In this document: positions 46,990-57,353 of the stretch, piece by piece
Layout: the number at the start of each line of letters is the position of its first letter
How positions within the stretch are numbered: position 1 is the stretch's first letter
Assembly: GCF_018861865.1 (NCBI RefSeq)
Contig: NZ_JAHLDV010000002.1
Span: forward strand, 62,001-126,000
Length of the DNA stretch: 64,000 nucleotides
Direction of reading: 5' to 3'
Source of the DNA: Clostridium frigoris
GTDB lineage: Bacteria; Bacillota; Clostridia; Clostridiales; Clostridiaceae
Notes under the pieces: generated by a model
The model's input: only the letters and a program-made list of their open reading frames with translations
The model's database searches: none
What the model was told of the DNA's origin: nothing
Made by a program: the position numbers and the translations under genes

Positions 46990-47544
46990 ATGAAAAACAC
47001 TAGAAACTTAATTTTAGTAGCTATGTTTGCGGCTTTAACAGCAATTGGAGCGTTTATTAAGGTGCCAATACCATATGTACCTTTTACTCTTCAATATCTG
47101 TTTTGTGCTTTGGCTGGCCTAATTTTAGGCTCTAAATTCGGCGCATTATCACAAATAGTTTATGTGGCTATTGGACTTTCTGGTGTACCTGTATTTACTG
47201 AAGGAGGAGGTATAAGCTACATTTTTAAACCTACATTTGGATATCTTATTGGTTTCATAGTTGCTGCTTATGTCATAGGTAAAGTAAGAGAGAATGTATT
47301 AAAATTAACTTTTATTAAAACTATATTTACTTTGATTTTTGGTTTGTTTTTTATATATTTATTTGGAGTGGTATATCTATATATTAGTTATAATTTATAC
47401 CTTGGAAAAGATATTTCTTTCTATTTTGCATTTTTTTATGGCTTTGTGGTTTGTATAACTGGAGATTTGGTACTAACAGTATTTGCAGCATATATTTCAA
47501 TAAAACTATTACCTGTATTAAGAAAAAATGGATACATTAAATAA
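46990..47544 (+). CDS. bioY: Biotin transporter BioY
   Basis: S component of the biotin ECF importer, 184 residues and about six helices. Family segments: FIKVPIPYVPFTLQYLFCAL near 23-42, AIGLSGVPVFTEGGG near 61-75 and GYLIGFIVAAYVIG. GAGGAGG precedes ATG. First gene behind the BirA operator; bioB follows after 25 bp. It can work with a shared EcfAA'T module, not in the window. Confidence 0.95.
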   Translation: MKNTRNLILVAMFAALTAIGAFIKVPIPYVPFTLQYLFCALAGLILGSKFGALSQIVYVAIGLSGVPVFTEGGGISYIFKPTFGYLIGFIVAAYVIGKVRENVLKLTFIKTIFTLIFGLFFIYLFGVVYLYISYNLYLGKDISFYFAFFYGFVVCITGDLVLTVFAAYISIKLLPVLRKNGYIK

Positions 47545-47569
47545 AAAAGCAAGAAGAGAGGGGTAAGAC

Positions 47570-48553
47570 ATGAAAAAATTTATAAAGAGCATAGAGAAAA
47601 AGATTTTAGAAGGGAAAGTTATAACCTGTGATGAGGCAATGAAATTAGGTAAAATAAAAGGTGAAGAGGATATATTAGAGTTATGCAAGTGTGCTAATAA
47701 AGTGCGTCAGTTTTATTGTGGCGTCGAAGTAGATCTTTGTACCATTATGAATGCAAGATCTGGGAGATGCACTGAGGATTGCAAATTCTGTGCACAATCT
47801 GCTCATTATAAAACAAATGTAGAAGAGTATGGTTTAGTTTCAAAAGAGTCTGCTTTAAAGCTTGCAAGAGAAAATGAAAAAGAGGGAGTAAATAGATTTT
47901 CTTTAGTGACAAGTGGAAGAGGTGTAAGTGGAAGTGATTTTGAAAATATTTTAAATATATATGAGGATTTAAATAAGGAAATGAACGTTGATCTCTGTGC
48001 ATCCCTTGGGATACTTGGATATGAACAGTTACTTAGGTTAAGAGAAAAGGGGATAACAATGTATCATCATAACTTAGAAACAAGTAGAGGGTATTACAAA
48101 AATATATGTACAACTCACAGCTTTGATGAGCGAATAAATACTATAAATGCAGCAAAAAAGGCTGGAATGGTTATTTGCTCAGGAGGAATTATTGGTCTTG
48201 GGGAAAGCATGGAAGACAGAATTAATTTAGCTTTCGAGTTAAGAAATCTAGGTGTAAAATCTATTCCCGTTAATGTATTAAATCCAGTTAAGGGAACGCC
48301 ACTAGAAAATGCAGAAAGTTTAAGCCAGGAGGAAATACTAAAAACTATTGCAATTATAAGATTTATAAACCCAAAAGCTTTAATAAGACTTGCTGGAGGA
48401 AGAAATCGTATTGATGAATTTGGGAAAAATTGTTTTAATGCAGGTGCCAATGCTACGATTACAGGAAATTACCTCACAACATCAGGTAATAAAATAAAAG
48501 ATGATAAGAAAATGGTAAGTGATTTAAATTTGGAGGTTAGAAAAAATGGCTAA
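47570..48553 (+). CDS. bioB: Biotin synthase
   Basis: Radical SAM enzyme of 327 residues inserting sulfur into dethiobiotin. The 4Fe-4S/SAM motif CTEDCKFC is at Cys67, Cys71 and Cys74. [20 protein letters not shown] and the auxiliary-cluster Arg region [13 protein letters not shown] are present. AGAGGGG precedes ATG. Its end overlaps bioD by 8 bp. Confidence 0.97.
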   Translation: MKKFIKSIEKKILEGKVITCDEAMKLGKIKGEEDILELCKCANKVRQFYCGVEVDLCTIMNARSGRCTEDCKFCAQSAHYKTNVEEYGLVSKESALKLARENEKEGVNRFSLVTSGRGVSGSDFENILNIYEDLNKEMNVDLCASLGILGYEQLLRLREKGITMYHHNLETSRGYYKNICTTHSFDERINTINAAKKAGMVICSGGIIGLGESMEDRINLAFELRNLGVKSIPVNVLNPVKGTPLENAESLSQEEILKTIAIIRFINPKALIRLAGGRNRIDEFGKNCFNAGANATITGNYLTTSGNKIKDDKKMVSDLNLEVRKNG

Positions 48554-49271
48554 GGGAGTATTTATAGTTGGAACAGATACTGATGTTGGTAAATCTGTTG
48601 TAACGGCAGGGCTTATACATGTTCTGCGAAGTAATGGATATAATGCTACCTATTTTAAGGCAGCACTTAGTGGGGCTATTGAAGTAGGGAATGAACTTAT
48701 TCCTGGTGACACTAAGCTTGCTTTTGAAGTAAGTAATTTGGAAGAAATTTATGAAAATATAACGCCTTATGTTTATAAGAATGCAGTATCCCCTCATCTT
48801 GCAGCAAAACTTGAGAATAAGCCTATTCAAATAGACATAATAAAAGAAAAATACGAATATTTAAAGGGTAAATATGATTATATAATTGCCGAAGGTAGTG
48901 GAGGAATAGTGTGTCCATTGATAGATGATGAAAGAGGAGTATATACCCTGGAGAATCTTATTAAAGATTTAAATATGAGTGTTATTATTGTGGCAAGAGC
49001 TGGGGTAGGAACAATTAACCATACAGTACTTACTGTAAAATATATAGAAGCCCTAGGGATTAATATCAAAGGTATTATAATTAATAATTACATAGAAAAT
49101 CTCGCATGCAATGACAATATTCAAATGATAGAAAAGCTTACTAAAGTGCCTATTATAGGAAAGTTTAAACATATTGAAAATTTAAAGGACAATATGGTAC
49201 AAGCTATAAGGTCATATGTGGAAAAGGATTTAAGTGTTCACACTATAGAAGAATGTTTGGATCAATTATAA
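48546..49271 (+). CDS. bioD: Dethiobiotin synthetase
   Basis: ATP-dependent enzyme of 241 residues closing the ureido ring of DAPA. P-loop [15 protein letters not shown] is at 8-22; the DAPA and carbamate region [13 protein letters not shown] and [12 protein letters not shown] follow. Start lies within the bioB end, preceded by TTGGAGG. Twenty-one bp separate it from bioA. Confidence 0.96.
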   Translation: MAKGVFIVGTDTDVGKSVVTAGLIHVLRSNGYNATYFKAALSGAIEVGNELIPGDTKLAFEVSNLEEIYENITPYVYKNAVSPHLAAKLENKPIQIDIIKEKYEYLKGKYDYIIAEGSGGIVCPLIDDERGVYTLENLIKDLNMSVIIVARAGVGTINHTVLTVKYIEALGINIKGIIINNYIENLACNDNIQMIEKLTKVPIIGKFKHIENLKDNMVQAIRSYVEKDLSVHTIEECLDQL

Positions 49272-49292
49272 AAAGAAGGGTGAGGTAAACGT

Positions 49293-50654
49293 ATGAATAG
49301 TTATGTAGAAAAGGATTTGAAATATATATGGCATCCTTGTTCACAAATGAAAGATTATGAGGAGCTTAACCCAATAGTTATTGAAAAAGGTGAAGGGGTT
49401 TGGCTTTATGATATTGATGGAAATAGATATTTAGATTGTATATCATCTTGGTGGACGAATACTCTAGGACATAGTAATAAGAGGATTAATGAGGCTATAA
49501 AAAAACAGATAGACAGCCTTGAACATGTTATATTTGCTAATTTCTCGAATAAACCTGCTATAGAACTGGCGGAAAAGCTTGTAAATATTACACCAGAAAA
49601 GCTTACAAAAGTGTTTTTCTCAGATAATGGATCATCAGCTGTAGAAATAGCTTTAAAGATGAGTTTTCATTATAACATGCAAAAGGGAAATACTAAAAAG
49701 AAAAGGTTCGTAGCCTTAAGTGATGCTTATCATGGAGAAACTTTAGGTGCTTTATCAGTTTGTGATATAGATGAATTTAACGAAGTATATAAACCTCTCC
49801 TTTTAGATACCTTCAGAGTAGAAGGGCCTGATTGTTATAGGTGTAAACATGGTTATAATAGAGAGAGTTGTAATGCAGAGTGCTTTGAGGATATGAAAAA
49901 GTGTTTAACCGAAAATCATGAGGATATAAGCGCAGTAATAGTTGAACCAATGGTACAAGGGGCAGCAGGTATGAAGATTTATTCACCGATATATTTAAAG
50001 AAACTTCGGGAACTTTGTGATAAATATGAAGTGCACCTTATTGCAGATGAGATTGCAATGGGCTTTGGTAGAACTGGAAAAATGTTTGCTTGCAATCATG
50101 CTAAAATAAGTCCAGACTTTATGTGCCTTTCCAAAGGAATCTCTGCTGGCTATATGACTATGTCGGTAGTTATGACTACTGATGAAATATATGATGAATT
50201 CTATGGGGACTATAAAGAAAGAAGAGCATTTATACATAGCCATACTTATTCGGGGAATGCTATGGGGTGCGCCATAGCAATAGAAAACCTAAAAATATTT
50301 GAAGAAGACAATATCATAAAAAATAATATAGAAAAAGGTGAGCTTATAAGAAAACTCACATTAGAAAAGGCAAAAGGGTTAAAGCATGTAGGTGAAGTGA
50401 GAAGTATAGGTATGATTACAGCTATAGAAATAGTAAAAGATAAGGAGACAAAGGAAAGTTATCCATTTGAAATGAGAGTAGGGTATGAAATTTACAAGGG
50501 TGCTCTTAAGAAGGGTTTAGTGCTTAGACCTATAGGAAATGTACTCTATTTTATTCCTCCATATATTATTAATGAAGAGGAGATAGAATTCATGGTAAAT
50601 ACTTGCTTTGAAAGTATAGAAGATTATTTCCATAGAGAAGAGAAGATTGTATAA
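49293..50654 (+). CDS. bioA: Adenosylmethionine-8-amino-7-oxononanoate aminotransferase
   Basis: PLP class III aminotransferase of 453 residues converting KAPA to DAPA with SAM as donor. N-terminal KYIWHPCSQMKDYE, SSWWTNTLGHSN, the cofactor region LIADEIAMGFGRTGKMFA, and the Schiff-base Lys in CLSKGISAGYM. A cysteine-rich insertion (CYRCKHGYNRESCNAEC, about 185-201) is present. With bioB and bioD it covers the last three steps; bioF, bioC, bioH and bioW are not here, so KAPA comes from elsewhere or from uptake. Confidence 0.96.
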   Translation: MNSYVEKDLKYIWHPCSQMKDYEELNPIVIEKGEGVWLYDIDGNRYLDCISSWWTNTLGHSNKRINEAIKKQIDSLEHVIFANFSNKPAIELAEKLVNITPEKLTKVFFSDNGSSAVEIALKMSFHYNMQKGNTKKKRFVALSDAYHGETLGALSVCDIDEFNEVYKPLLLDTFRVEGPDCYRCKHGYNRESCNAECFEDMKKCLTENHEDISAVIVEPMVQGAAGMKIYSPIYLKKLRELCDKYEVHLIADEIAMGFGRTGKMFACNHAKISPDFMCLSKGISAGYMTMSVVMTTDEIYDEFYGDYKERRAFIHSHTYSGNAMGCAIAIENLKIFEEDNIIKNNIEKGELIRKLTLEKAKGLKHVGEVRSIGMITAIEIVKDKETKESYPFEMRVGYEIYKGALKKGLVLRPIGNVLYFIPPYIINEEEIEFMVNTCFESIEDYFHREEKIV

Positions 50655-50838
50655 GAGATAGTTACAAAAGTTAAAACTTATTTACACATATTTTAGGTCT
50701 CTTTTAGATTTTGTTAAGAAGAAGTTGGAGCATCAAAAATTTAATCTTGAAATAAATGATATAATGGTAGATAATTAGATATAATATGATTTTTTATATC
50801 ATTTAAATAATAGCAAGTTATTAAAGGAGAAAGAATAT

Positions 50839-51666
50839 ATGATTAAACATAAGTGGTGTGTGTGTGATATGGATGGAACATTATTAAATTCAGATAATGC
50901 TATTTCAAAGGATAATGAAGTAGCTCTAAAAAAACTTCAGAAAATGGGGGTAGAAGTAATTATTGCATCTGGAAGACTGGATCTTATGGTAAAGACTTAT
51001 ATAAAGCAGCTAAATTTAAAAGGACCTGTTATATCTTGTAATGGAGGTCTCGTTAGAAATATTCAAACAGGTGAAGTTATCTATTCTAAGGTAATGGATA
51101 AAACCTCTGTAAAAGAGGTTACAACTTACTGTAATAATAATGAAATAGAGTTTATTATCTACACTGCTGATTTAGTGTATTCTACTAAAAACAATCGGGT
51201 AGGAAAAAGATATGCGGACCGTAATAAGTTTTTATTGAAAGATGAACAGATACCTATAAAATATATAGATGATAAAGTAATGGCGAATATTAATGATATA
51301 GATGCTTTTAAAGTTTTGTTAGTTTGTGAAAAACATGAGGACATTATAGTACTACAAGAACATTTTTCAAAATATGATAATCTTACAGTAGTAAGTTCTG
51401 CAGCAGGCCTTTTAGATATTATGGCATCAGATATTTCTAAAGGTAAAGCTTTAGAAATATTGGCAAAAAAACTAAATGTAGATTTAAATGAAATTATAGT
51501 TTTTGGAGATAATTATAATGACATCGAAATGTTTAAATGTGCTGGGATGCCAATAGCTATGGAAAATGCTGTGGAGGATGTAAAACTTCAGGCAAAATAT
51601 ATAACGAAATCTAATAATGAATCTGGAATAGCTTATGCGATAAACAACTACATATTAAAAGAATAA
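50839..51666 (+). CDS. Cof-type HAD-IIB family phosphatase
   Basis: A 275-residue HAD hydrolase dephosphorylating small metabolites. Motif I DMDGTLL (10-16), motif II IASGR near 48-52, a IIB cap between, motif III Lys in SKGKALE and motif IV FGDNYNDIEMFKCAG. AAAGGAGA precedes ATG. It stands alone and ends in a hairpin terminator. Substrate not predictable. Confidence 0.92.
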   Translation: MIKHKWCVCDMDGTLLNSDNAISKDNEVALKKLQKMGVEVIIASGRLDLMVKTYIKQLNLKGPVISCNGGLVRNIQTGEVIYSKVMDKTSVKEVTTYCNNNEIEFIIYTADLVYSTKNNRVGKRYADRNKFLLKDEQIPIKYIDDKVMANINDIDAFKVLLVCEKHEDIIVLQEHFSKYDNLTVVSSAAGLLDIMASDISKGKALEILAKKLNVDLNEIIVFGDNYNDIEMFKCAGMPIAMENAVEDVKLQAKYITKSNNESGIAYAINNYILKE

Positions 51667-51687
51667 ATCAAGATAATAATGATTAAT

Positions 51688-51726
51688 AAAAATACATTGT
51701 ACTTTTTAAGTACAATGTATTTTTGT
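51688..51726 (+). terminator. Terminator after the HAD phosphatase gene
   Basis: AAAAATACATTGTACTT (51688-51704) pairs with AAGTACAATGTATTTTT (51708-51724). Confidence 0.88.
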
Positions 51727-51837
51727 TTCTGTAGTTTAATATTATATGGTATATTATAGTATAATAGAAGGTGAAAAGTATTTTGTGAAATTATAGCTTA
51801 TATAAAATAAAGTAAAAATTTGTTAGGTGGTAATGTA

Positions 51838-52686
51838 ATGAATGATACAGGTGGTATTGAAAGATTAAGAAATATATATTCAGAACTTAAAGGAGCAGAA
51901 AAAAGAGTTGGAGAGTACATACTTAAAAATCCTGAGGATATTATCCACTCATCTATAACTGAACTTGCTGAAAATTGTAAATGTGGTGATGCCACAGTAT
52001 CTAGACTTAGTAAGAAATTGGGGTTTAAAGGATATCAAGATTTAAAAATAAGAATAGCTAGTGAAATTGTAAAACCTATAGTAAATATACATGAAGAAAT
52101 AAAAGAGAATGATGATAGTTTGGTCCTAATGCAAAAGATATTTAATTCCACAATAAGTTCTCTTAATGAAACATTAAGAATAAATGACAGTAAGGAGCTT
52201 GACAAAGCTATAGGGTATATTCATAATTCAAAAAGAATAGCCTTCTTTGGAATGGGTGGATCTGCAGCAATTGCTCTTGATGCATATCATAAATTCATGA
52301 GAACCGGTAAATACTGTATATTTCATGATGATTCACATTTTCAAGCCATGGTAAGCTCTATGTATGATGAAAATGATTGCATAATAGCTATCTCCAATAC
52401 TGGTAGTAATAAGGAATTAGTTGAGAATCTTAAAATAGGGAAGGAAAAAGGAGTGAAAATTATATCTGTAACTTCTAATTATAAATCACCTATATCTAAG
52501 GTGTCAGATGTAGTTTTAGTATCTTATGGGAAGGAAAATCTATCAAGAAGTGAGGCAATGGAGTCGAGGATTAGTGCTTTATCACTTATAGATTGCATGT
52601 TTGTAGGTACTTGTTTAAAAGACAAAGATAATTATTATAAGGTTTTGGGAGAAATAAGAGATGCAATAGCAATCAAAAGATATTGA
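51838..52686 (+). CDS. RpiR-family regulator (probable gluconate regulator)
   Basis: A 282-residue transcription factor with an N-terminal RpiR helix-turn-helix (about 1-77, including NCKCGDATVSRLSKKLGFKG) and a C-terminal SIS domain (about 120-260) that binds phosphosugars. ATG 51838 has TTAGGTGG 7 bases upstream. Directly upstream of gntK-gntP-gnd-gnd on the same strand, so the inducer is probably gluconate or 6-phosphogluconate. A terminator separates it from the operon. Confidence 0.88.
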   Translation: MNDTGGIERLRNIYSELKGAEKRVGEYILKNPEDIIHSSITELAENCKCGDATVSRLSKKLGFKGYQDLKIRIASEIVKPIVNIHEEIKENDDSLVLMQKIFNSTISSLNETLRINDSKELDKAIGYIHNSKRIAFFGMGGSAAIALDAYHKFMRTGKYCIFHDDSHFQAMVSSMYDENDCIIAISNTGSNKELVENLKIGKEKGVKIISVTSNYKSPISKVSDVVLVSYGKENLSRSEAMESRISALSLIDCMFVGTCLKDKDNYYKVLGEIRDAIAIKRY

Positions 52687-52696
52687 AAAAACTTTC

Positions 52697-52724
52697 ATAC
52701 ACTCTATTAGAGTGTATTTTTTTA
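52697..52724 (+). terminator. Terminator after the RpiR regulator
   Basis: ATACACTCT (52697-52705 region) pairs with AGAGTGTAT (52709-52717), then seven T. Confidence 0.88.
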
Positions 52725-52755
52725 TTGCTACATGAAAATTATTTTCAAAAGAAGC

Positions 52756-52830
52756 TTGCTTAAAACTTTACAGAGTAATATAATGATAAATAGGAAATAA
52801 GTTTCATAAAACATTGATTGTATGAACAAT
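52756..52830 (+). promoter_or_regulatory. gnt operon promoter and candidate operator
   Basis: TTGCTT (52756-52761), 17-bp spacer, TATAAT (52779-52784). Downstream, ATTGT-ATGA-ACAAT (52817-52830) is a short dyad just past the expected start of transcription, where the RpiR regulator could bind. Operator assignment is inference. Confidence 0.5.
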
Positions 52831-52870
52831 ATATATATAAATGAAAATAAATTTATTAAAGGGGAAAATT

Positions 52871-54394
52871 ATGAAATACTTAATTGGACTAGATATCGGA
52901 ACAAGTAGTACAAAAGCTATTGCATTTGATTTGCTTGGAAATATAATTTCTAAAAGTAATATAGGTTATCCTATTTTAAATCCTAAACCATCATGGAGTG
53001 AACAAAATCCCGATGAGATGCTAGTGGCAGTTATTAATTCAATTAGAACTGTAATAGATGAAAACGATAACAAGGGAAATGAACTTCTTGGTGTGAGTTT
53101 TAGTGCTGCAATGCATGGTATTATTGCTGTAAATGAAAAAGGTGAGAAATTAACCGATTGTATTATTTGGGCAGATACTAGAAGCACACAGGTTTCAGAG
53201 TCTATAAAAAACAGTGAAATTGGTCATGAGATTTATATGAGAACAGGTACACCGATACATCCCATGTCACCATTATGTAAAATTACTTGGATGAGGGATA
53301 ACATGAAGGAAGTATTTAAAAATACAAGTAAGTTTATTTCAATAAAGGAATATGTTTTCTTTAAGCTATTTGGAAAATATGTTGTGGATTATTCCATTGC
53401 ATCTGCTACCGGTTTGTTTGATATCTATGACCTTGCGTGGAACAAAAATTCTCTAGAAGTTGCAGGTATAAATAAGGATAAGTTATCATTGCCAGTACCT
53501 CCAACGCAAATATTTAAAGGAATGAATAAAAAATATGCAGAGTTAATGGGCATTGATGTAGATACTGCTTTTGTAATTGGAGCAAGTGATGGTTGCCTTG
53601 CTAACCTTGGTGCAAATGCTATAAAACCTGGGGATGCTGCAGTTACAATTGGAACTAGTGGCGCTATAAGAATAATAGCTGAAAAACCTAAAAACGATGA
53701 AAGTGAAAGAATTTTTAGTTATATTCTTACTGAGGATCATTTTGTTCTTGGAGGGCCAGTTAACAATGGAGGAATTATCTTTAGATGGTTTAGGGATAAC
53801 TTTTCACAAATAGAACGTGCTACGGCTGAGTCTTTAGGAATAGACACTTATGAACTCTTAACAAAGGAGGCGTCGAAAGTTCCAGCAGGAGCAAATGGCT
53901 TGATATTTTTGCCTTACTTGCTTGGCGAAAGAGCACCACACTGGGATGCAAATTCGAAAGGTGTTTTCTTTGGAATAAATATCACACATAAGAGAGAGCA
54001 CTTCCTAAGAGCACTTTTGGAAGGAGTGATTTTTGGAGTTTATAGTGTTGGAAAAGCTTTAGAGGAGACAACTGGTAATATCGATACAATTTATGCAACT
54101 GGAGGGTTTGTTAGATCTGAGCTTTGGGTTCAAATGTTATCAGATGTATTTAATAAAAAGGTTGTAGTTGCAGAAAGTTATGAAAGCTCTTGTTTAGGGG
54201 CTGTAGTTATTGGTATGAAGGCGATTGGACTTATAAATAACATTGAAGAAGTAGAAAAGTTAGTTCCTATTGCTCAAACATTTACACCTAATATAAAAAA
54301 TCATGAAGTTTACATGAAAACTTTTGAAATATACGAAAGATTATATTTGAAATTAAAAGATGAGTTTGTAAGTATTGGTTTATTACAAAAATAA
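52871..54394 (+). CDS. gntK: Gluconate kinase (FGGY family)
   Basis: Sugar-acid kinase of 507 residues, FGGY type as in Bacillus GntK. N-terminal GLDIGTSSTKAIAFD near 5-19, GVSFSAAMHGIIAV, IWADTRS, IGASDGCLANLGANA and the C-terminal ATGGFVRSELWVQMLSDVF. ATG 52871 has AAAGGGG upstream; the earlier ATG lacks it. Xylulose kinase is the main alternative, but gntP and gnd downstream settle it as gluconate. Product 6-phosphogluconate feeds the gnd genes. Confidence 0.93.
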   Translation: MKYLIGLDIGTSSTKAIAFDLLGNIISKSNIGYPILNPKPSWSEQNPDEMLVAVINSIRTVIDENDNKGNELLGVSFSAAMHGIIAVNEKGEKLTDCIIWADTRSTQVSESIKNSEIGHEIYMRTGTPIHPMSPLCKITWMRDNMKEVFKNTSKFISIKEYVFFKLFGKYVVDYSIASATGLFDIYDLAWNKNSLEVAGINKDKLSLPVPPTQIFKGMNKKYAELMGIDVDTAFVIGASDGCLANLGANAIKPGDAAVTIGTSGAIRIIAEKPKNDESERIFSYILTEDHFVLGGPVNNGGIIFRWFRDNFSQIERATAESLGIDTYELLTKEASKVPAGANGLIFLPYLLGERAPHWDANSKGVFFGINITHKREHFLRALLEGVIFGVYSVGKALEETTGNIDTIYATGGFVRSELWVQMLSDVFNKKVVVAESYESSCLGAVVIGMKAIGLINNIEEVEKLVPIAQTFTPNIKNHEVYMKTFEIYERLYLKLKDEFVSIGLLQK

Positions 54395-54409
54395 AAGGGG
54401 GACTTTATT

Positions 54410-55729
54410 ATGCCATTATTAATTGTTGCTTTGGGAGTTGTGTTATTATTAATTCTAATGATAGCTTTTAAATTAAATGGTTTCTTGTCATTAATTCTTG
54501 TAGCACTTGCAGTAGGTATTTTGGAAGGAATGCCACTTCCAAGTGTTGTAACTTCTATTACAAAAGGTGTTGGTGGGACACTCGGGACATTAGCATTAGT
54601 TCTTGGTTTTGGTGCTATGCTTGGTAAACTTATGGCGGATAGTGGTGGAGCTCAAAGAATAGCTCTTACTTTAATCAATAAGTTTGGAAAAAAACATATA
54701 CAATTAGCAGTTATTATAACTGGGTTTATTGTTGGTATTGCTTTATTTTATGAAATAGGTTTTGTACTTTTGCTTCCATTAGTATTTTCTATTGCAGCAG
54801 CTGCTGATATTCCACTTTTATATATAGGTGTTCCAATGGCAGCAGCTTTATCTGCAACCCATGGATTTTTACCACCACATCCAGGTCCTACAGCTATAGC
54901 TGCTATCTATAAAGCAGATTTAGGCAAAACTTTAATTTATGGTATTGTTTGTGCTATTCCAGCAGTAATTTTTGCGGGTCCTGTACTTACAAAATTCTTA
55001 AAGCATATGGAGCATGATATACCAAAGGGCTTATACAATCCTAAAATATTTACTGATAAAGAAATGCCTAGCTTTGGAATAAGTGTGTTTACGGCTTTAG
55101 TACCAGTAATACTTATGGCAGCAAGAGCCATTGCTACTATTAATTTACCAAAAACTTCGCCTATTTTAAATTATACTAACTTTTTAGGTGATCCAGTAAT
55201 AGCATTACTTATAGCTGTACTCTTAGCCATATTTACATTTGGACTCAATCAGGGCAAAAAGATGCCTGAAGTTATGAAAACTGTAACTGAATCTATAGCC
55301 GCAATTGCAATGATATTATTAATAATCGGTGGTGGCGGAGCGTTTAAACAGGTTTTAGTGGATAGTGGAGTTGCAGATTATGTTGCTCAAATTATGAAAG
55401 GATCAGCCATTTCACCATTAGTACTCGCATGGTCAATAGCAGCAATACTTAGAATAGCATTAGGCTCTGCAACGGTAGCTGGACTTACAGCAGCAGGTAT
55501 AGTTGGACCATTAGTAATAGCGACAGGTGCTAGTCCAGAACTTATGGTACTTGCAACAGGAGCTGGAAGTTTAATATTTTCACATGTTAATGACCCAGGA
55601 TTCTGGATGTTTAAAGAATATTTCAATTTATCAATACCAGAAACGTTAAAATCTTGGTCAGTTCTCGAAACAATAATTTCTGTGGTTGGCTTAATCATGG
55701 TTTTATTATTAAACACAATAGTACATTAA
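54410..55729 (+). CDS. gntP: Gluconate permease (GntP family)
   Basis: Proton symporter of 439 residues and about 12 hydrophobic segments. GntP landmarks: KLNGFLSLILVALAVGILEG near 19-38, GGAQRIALTLINKFGKKH near 78-95, GFLPPHPGPTAIAA near 154-167 and SHVNDPGFWMFKEYFNLS near the C-terminus. AAAGGGGG precedes ATG. It sits 15 bp after gntK. Confidence 0.95.
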   Translation: MPLLIVALGVVLLLILMIAFKLNGFLSLILVALAVGILEGMPLPSVVTSITKGVGGTLGTLALVLGFGAMLGKLMADSGGAQRIALTLINKFGKKHIQLAVIITGFIVGIALFYEIGFVLLLPLVFSIAAAADIPLLYIGVPMAAALSATHGFLPPHPGPTAIAAIYKADLGKTLIYGIVCAIPAVIFAGPVLTKFLKHMEHDIPKGLYNPKIFTDKEMPSFGISVFTALVPVILMAARAIATINLPKTSPILNYTNFLGDPVIALLIAVLLAIFTFGLNQGKKMPEVMKTVTESIAAIAMILLIIGGGGAFKQVLVDSGVADYVAQIMKGSAISPLVLAWSIAAILRIALGSATVAGLTAAGIVGPLVIATGASPELMVLATGAGSLIFSHVNDPGFWMFKEYFNLSIPETLKSWSVLETIISVVGLIMVLLLNTIVH

Positions 55730-55793
55730 AATTTTATGCAGGGGGAGGCTTTATTCCTCTGTATAAGTCTTTTTAAAAGGAGGAATTTACATA

Positions 55794-57215
55794 ATGAATA
55801 AACAGCAATTTGGAGTTATAGGAATAGGCGTAATGGGTAAAAATCTTGCAATAAATGTTGAAAGCAGAGGATTATCTGTCTCTGTATATGACCTAAGTAA
55901 AATAGTTACGGATGAGGTATTAATACAGGTAAAAGGAAAAAACATTTATGGAACATATTCTATAGAGGAATTCGTAAATTCATTAGAAACTCCAAGAAAA
56001 ATATTGATTATGATTAAAGCGGGAAAACCTATTGATGAAACTATACAAAGATTAATACCATATATTTCAAAAGGAGATATAATAATTGATGGTGGTAATT
56101 CTTTTTTTAAGGACACAATACGTAGAAATAAAGAACTTCAAAATTTAGGCTTTAATTTTATAGGAATAGGAGTTTCAGGTGGAGAAGAAGGTGCATTAAA
56201 AGGTCCAGCAATTATGCCTGGAGGAGATATCAATGCTTATAAATTAGTACAGCCAATTCTAACAGCTATATCAGCAAAAGTGGATGGTGAACCTTGCTGC
56301 ACTTATATTGGACCAAATGGTGCAGGACATTATGTAAAAATGGTGCATAATGGAATAGAATATGGTGATATGCAGCTTATTTGTGAAGCTTATGCACTTC
56401 TAAAACAAGTTGCAGGTCTTTCTAATGATCAGATTCATGATGTTTTTATGAAATGGAACAAAGGAGAGCTTAATAGCTACCTAATAGAAATAACTAGTGA
56501 AATATTTGCACAAAAGGATAATGAGTCTTCAAAATATATGGTTGATATTATTTTGGATAAAGCAAAGCAAAAAGGAACGGGAAAATGGACTAGTCAAAGT
56601 GCTCTTGATTTAGCGGTGCCTATACCTACAATAACGGAGTCTGTTTTTGCACGATGCATGTCTGCAATAAAAGATGAACGAATCGTTGCAAGTAATGTGC
56701 TTGAAGGACCAAGGGCAGAGTTTAAAGGAGATATAAATGAGTTTATAGAAGCTGTAAGACGTACTCTTTATACAAGTAAAATATGTTCATATGCACAAGG
56801 ATTTGCTCTTATGAGAGCTGCATCAGTTCAGTATAATTGGAATTTACAATATGGAAAGATTGCTAAAATATTTAGAGGCGGATGTATTATTCGCGCACAA
56901 TTTCTAAATAAAATAAATGATGCTTATGAAAAGAATGTTGATCTTAAGAATTTAATGCTAGATTCGTATTTTAAAGATATCATACACAGTTATCAAATGG
57001 ATATGCGCTTCATTATATCCACGGCTGTAAATTTAGGAATTCCGCTTCCATCAATTTCAAGTGCATTAACATACTATGATAGTTATAGAAGTGAAAATTT
57101 ACCAGCTAATCTGCTTCAAGCTCAGAGAGATTACTTTGGTGCACATACTTTTGAGAGGGTAGATAAGGAAGGAACATTCCATCATGAATGGGTAAAAGAA
57201 ATTAAGGAAAATTAG
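55794..57215 (+). CDS. gnd: 6-phosphogluconate dehydrogenase, paralogue 1 (predicted NAD-preferring)
   Basis: Oxidative decarboxylase of 473 residues giving ribulose-5-phosphate and CO2. Catalytic [13 protein letters not shown] (Lys and Glu) and C-terminal substrate residues are intact. The cofactor site is unusual for the long 6PGDH family: GIGVMG replaces GLAVMG, and VYDLS replaces (V/I)(Y/F)NRS, so the Arg that binds the NADP 2'-phosphate is Leu34 and the preceding position is Asp33. Both changes point to NAD. AAGGAGG precedes ATG. Ends in a terminator like that of paralogue 2. Confidence 0.94.
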   Translation: MNKQQFGVIGIGVMGKNLAINVESRGLSVSVYDLSKIVTDEVLIQVKGKNIYGTYSIEEFVNSLETPRKILIMIKAGKPIDETIQRLIPYISKGDIIIDGGNSFFKDTIRRNKELQNLGFNFIGIGVSGGEEGALKGPAIMPGGDINAYKLVQPILTAISAKVDGEPCCTYIGPNGAGHYVKMVHNGIEYGDMQLICEAYALLKQVAGLSNDQIHDVFMKWNKGELNSYLIEITSEIFAQKDNESSKYMVDIILDKAKQKGTGKWTSQSALDLAVPIPTITESVFARCMSAIKDERIVASNVLEGPRAEFKGDINEFIEAVRRTLYTSKICSYAQGFALMRAASVQYNWNLQYGKIAKIFRGGCIIRAQFLNKINDAYEKNVDLKNLMLDSYFKDIIHSYQMDMRFIISTAVNLGIPLPSISSALTYYDSYRSENLPANLLQAQRDYFGAHTFERVDKEGTFHHEWVKEIKEN

Positions 57216-57224
57216 TAAATATTA

Positions 57225-57260
57225 AAACCTGTAGTTCGTATTTCATGGCTGCAGGTTTAT
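57225..57260 (+). terminator. Terminator after gnd paralogue 1
   Basis: AAACCTGTAG (57225-57234) pairs with CTGCAGGTTT (57249-57258). Same arms as the terminator after paralogue 2. Confidence 0.8.
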
Positions 57261-57353
57261 TTTATATATTCAACTGAATAACATATGACATATATTAGTA
57301 TAATATATAATATGATTCGAGAAGAGTAATTTTTTAATAAGGAGGATTTTTAA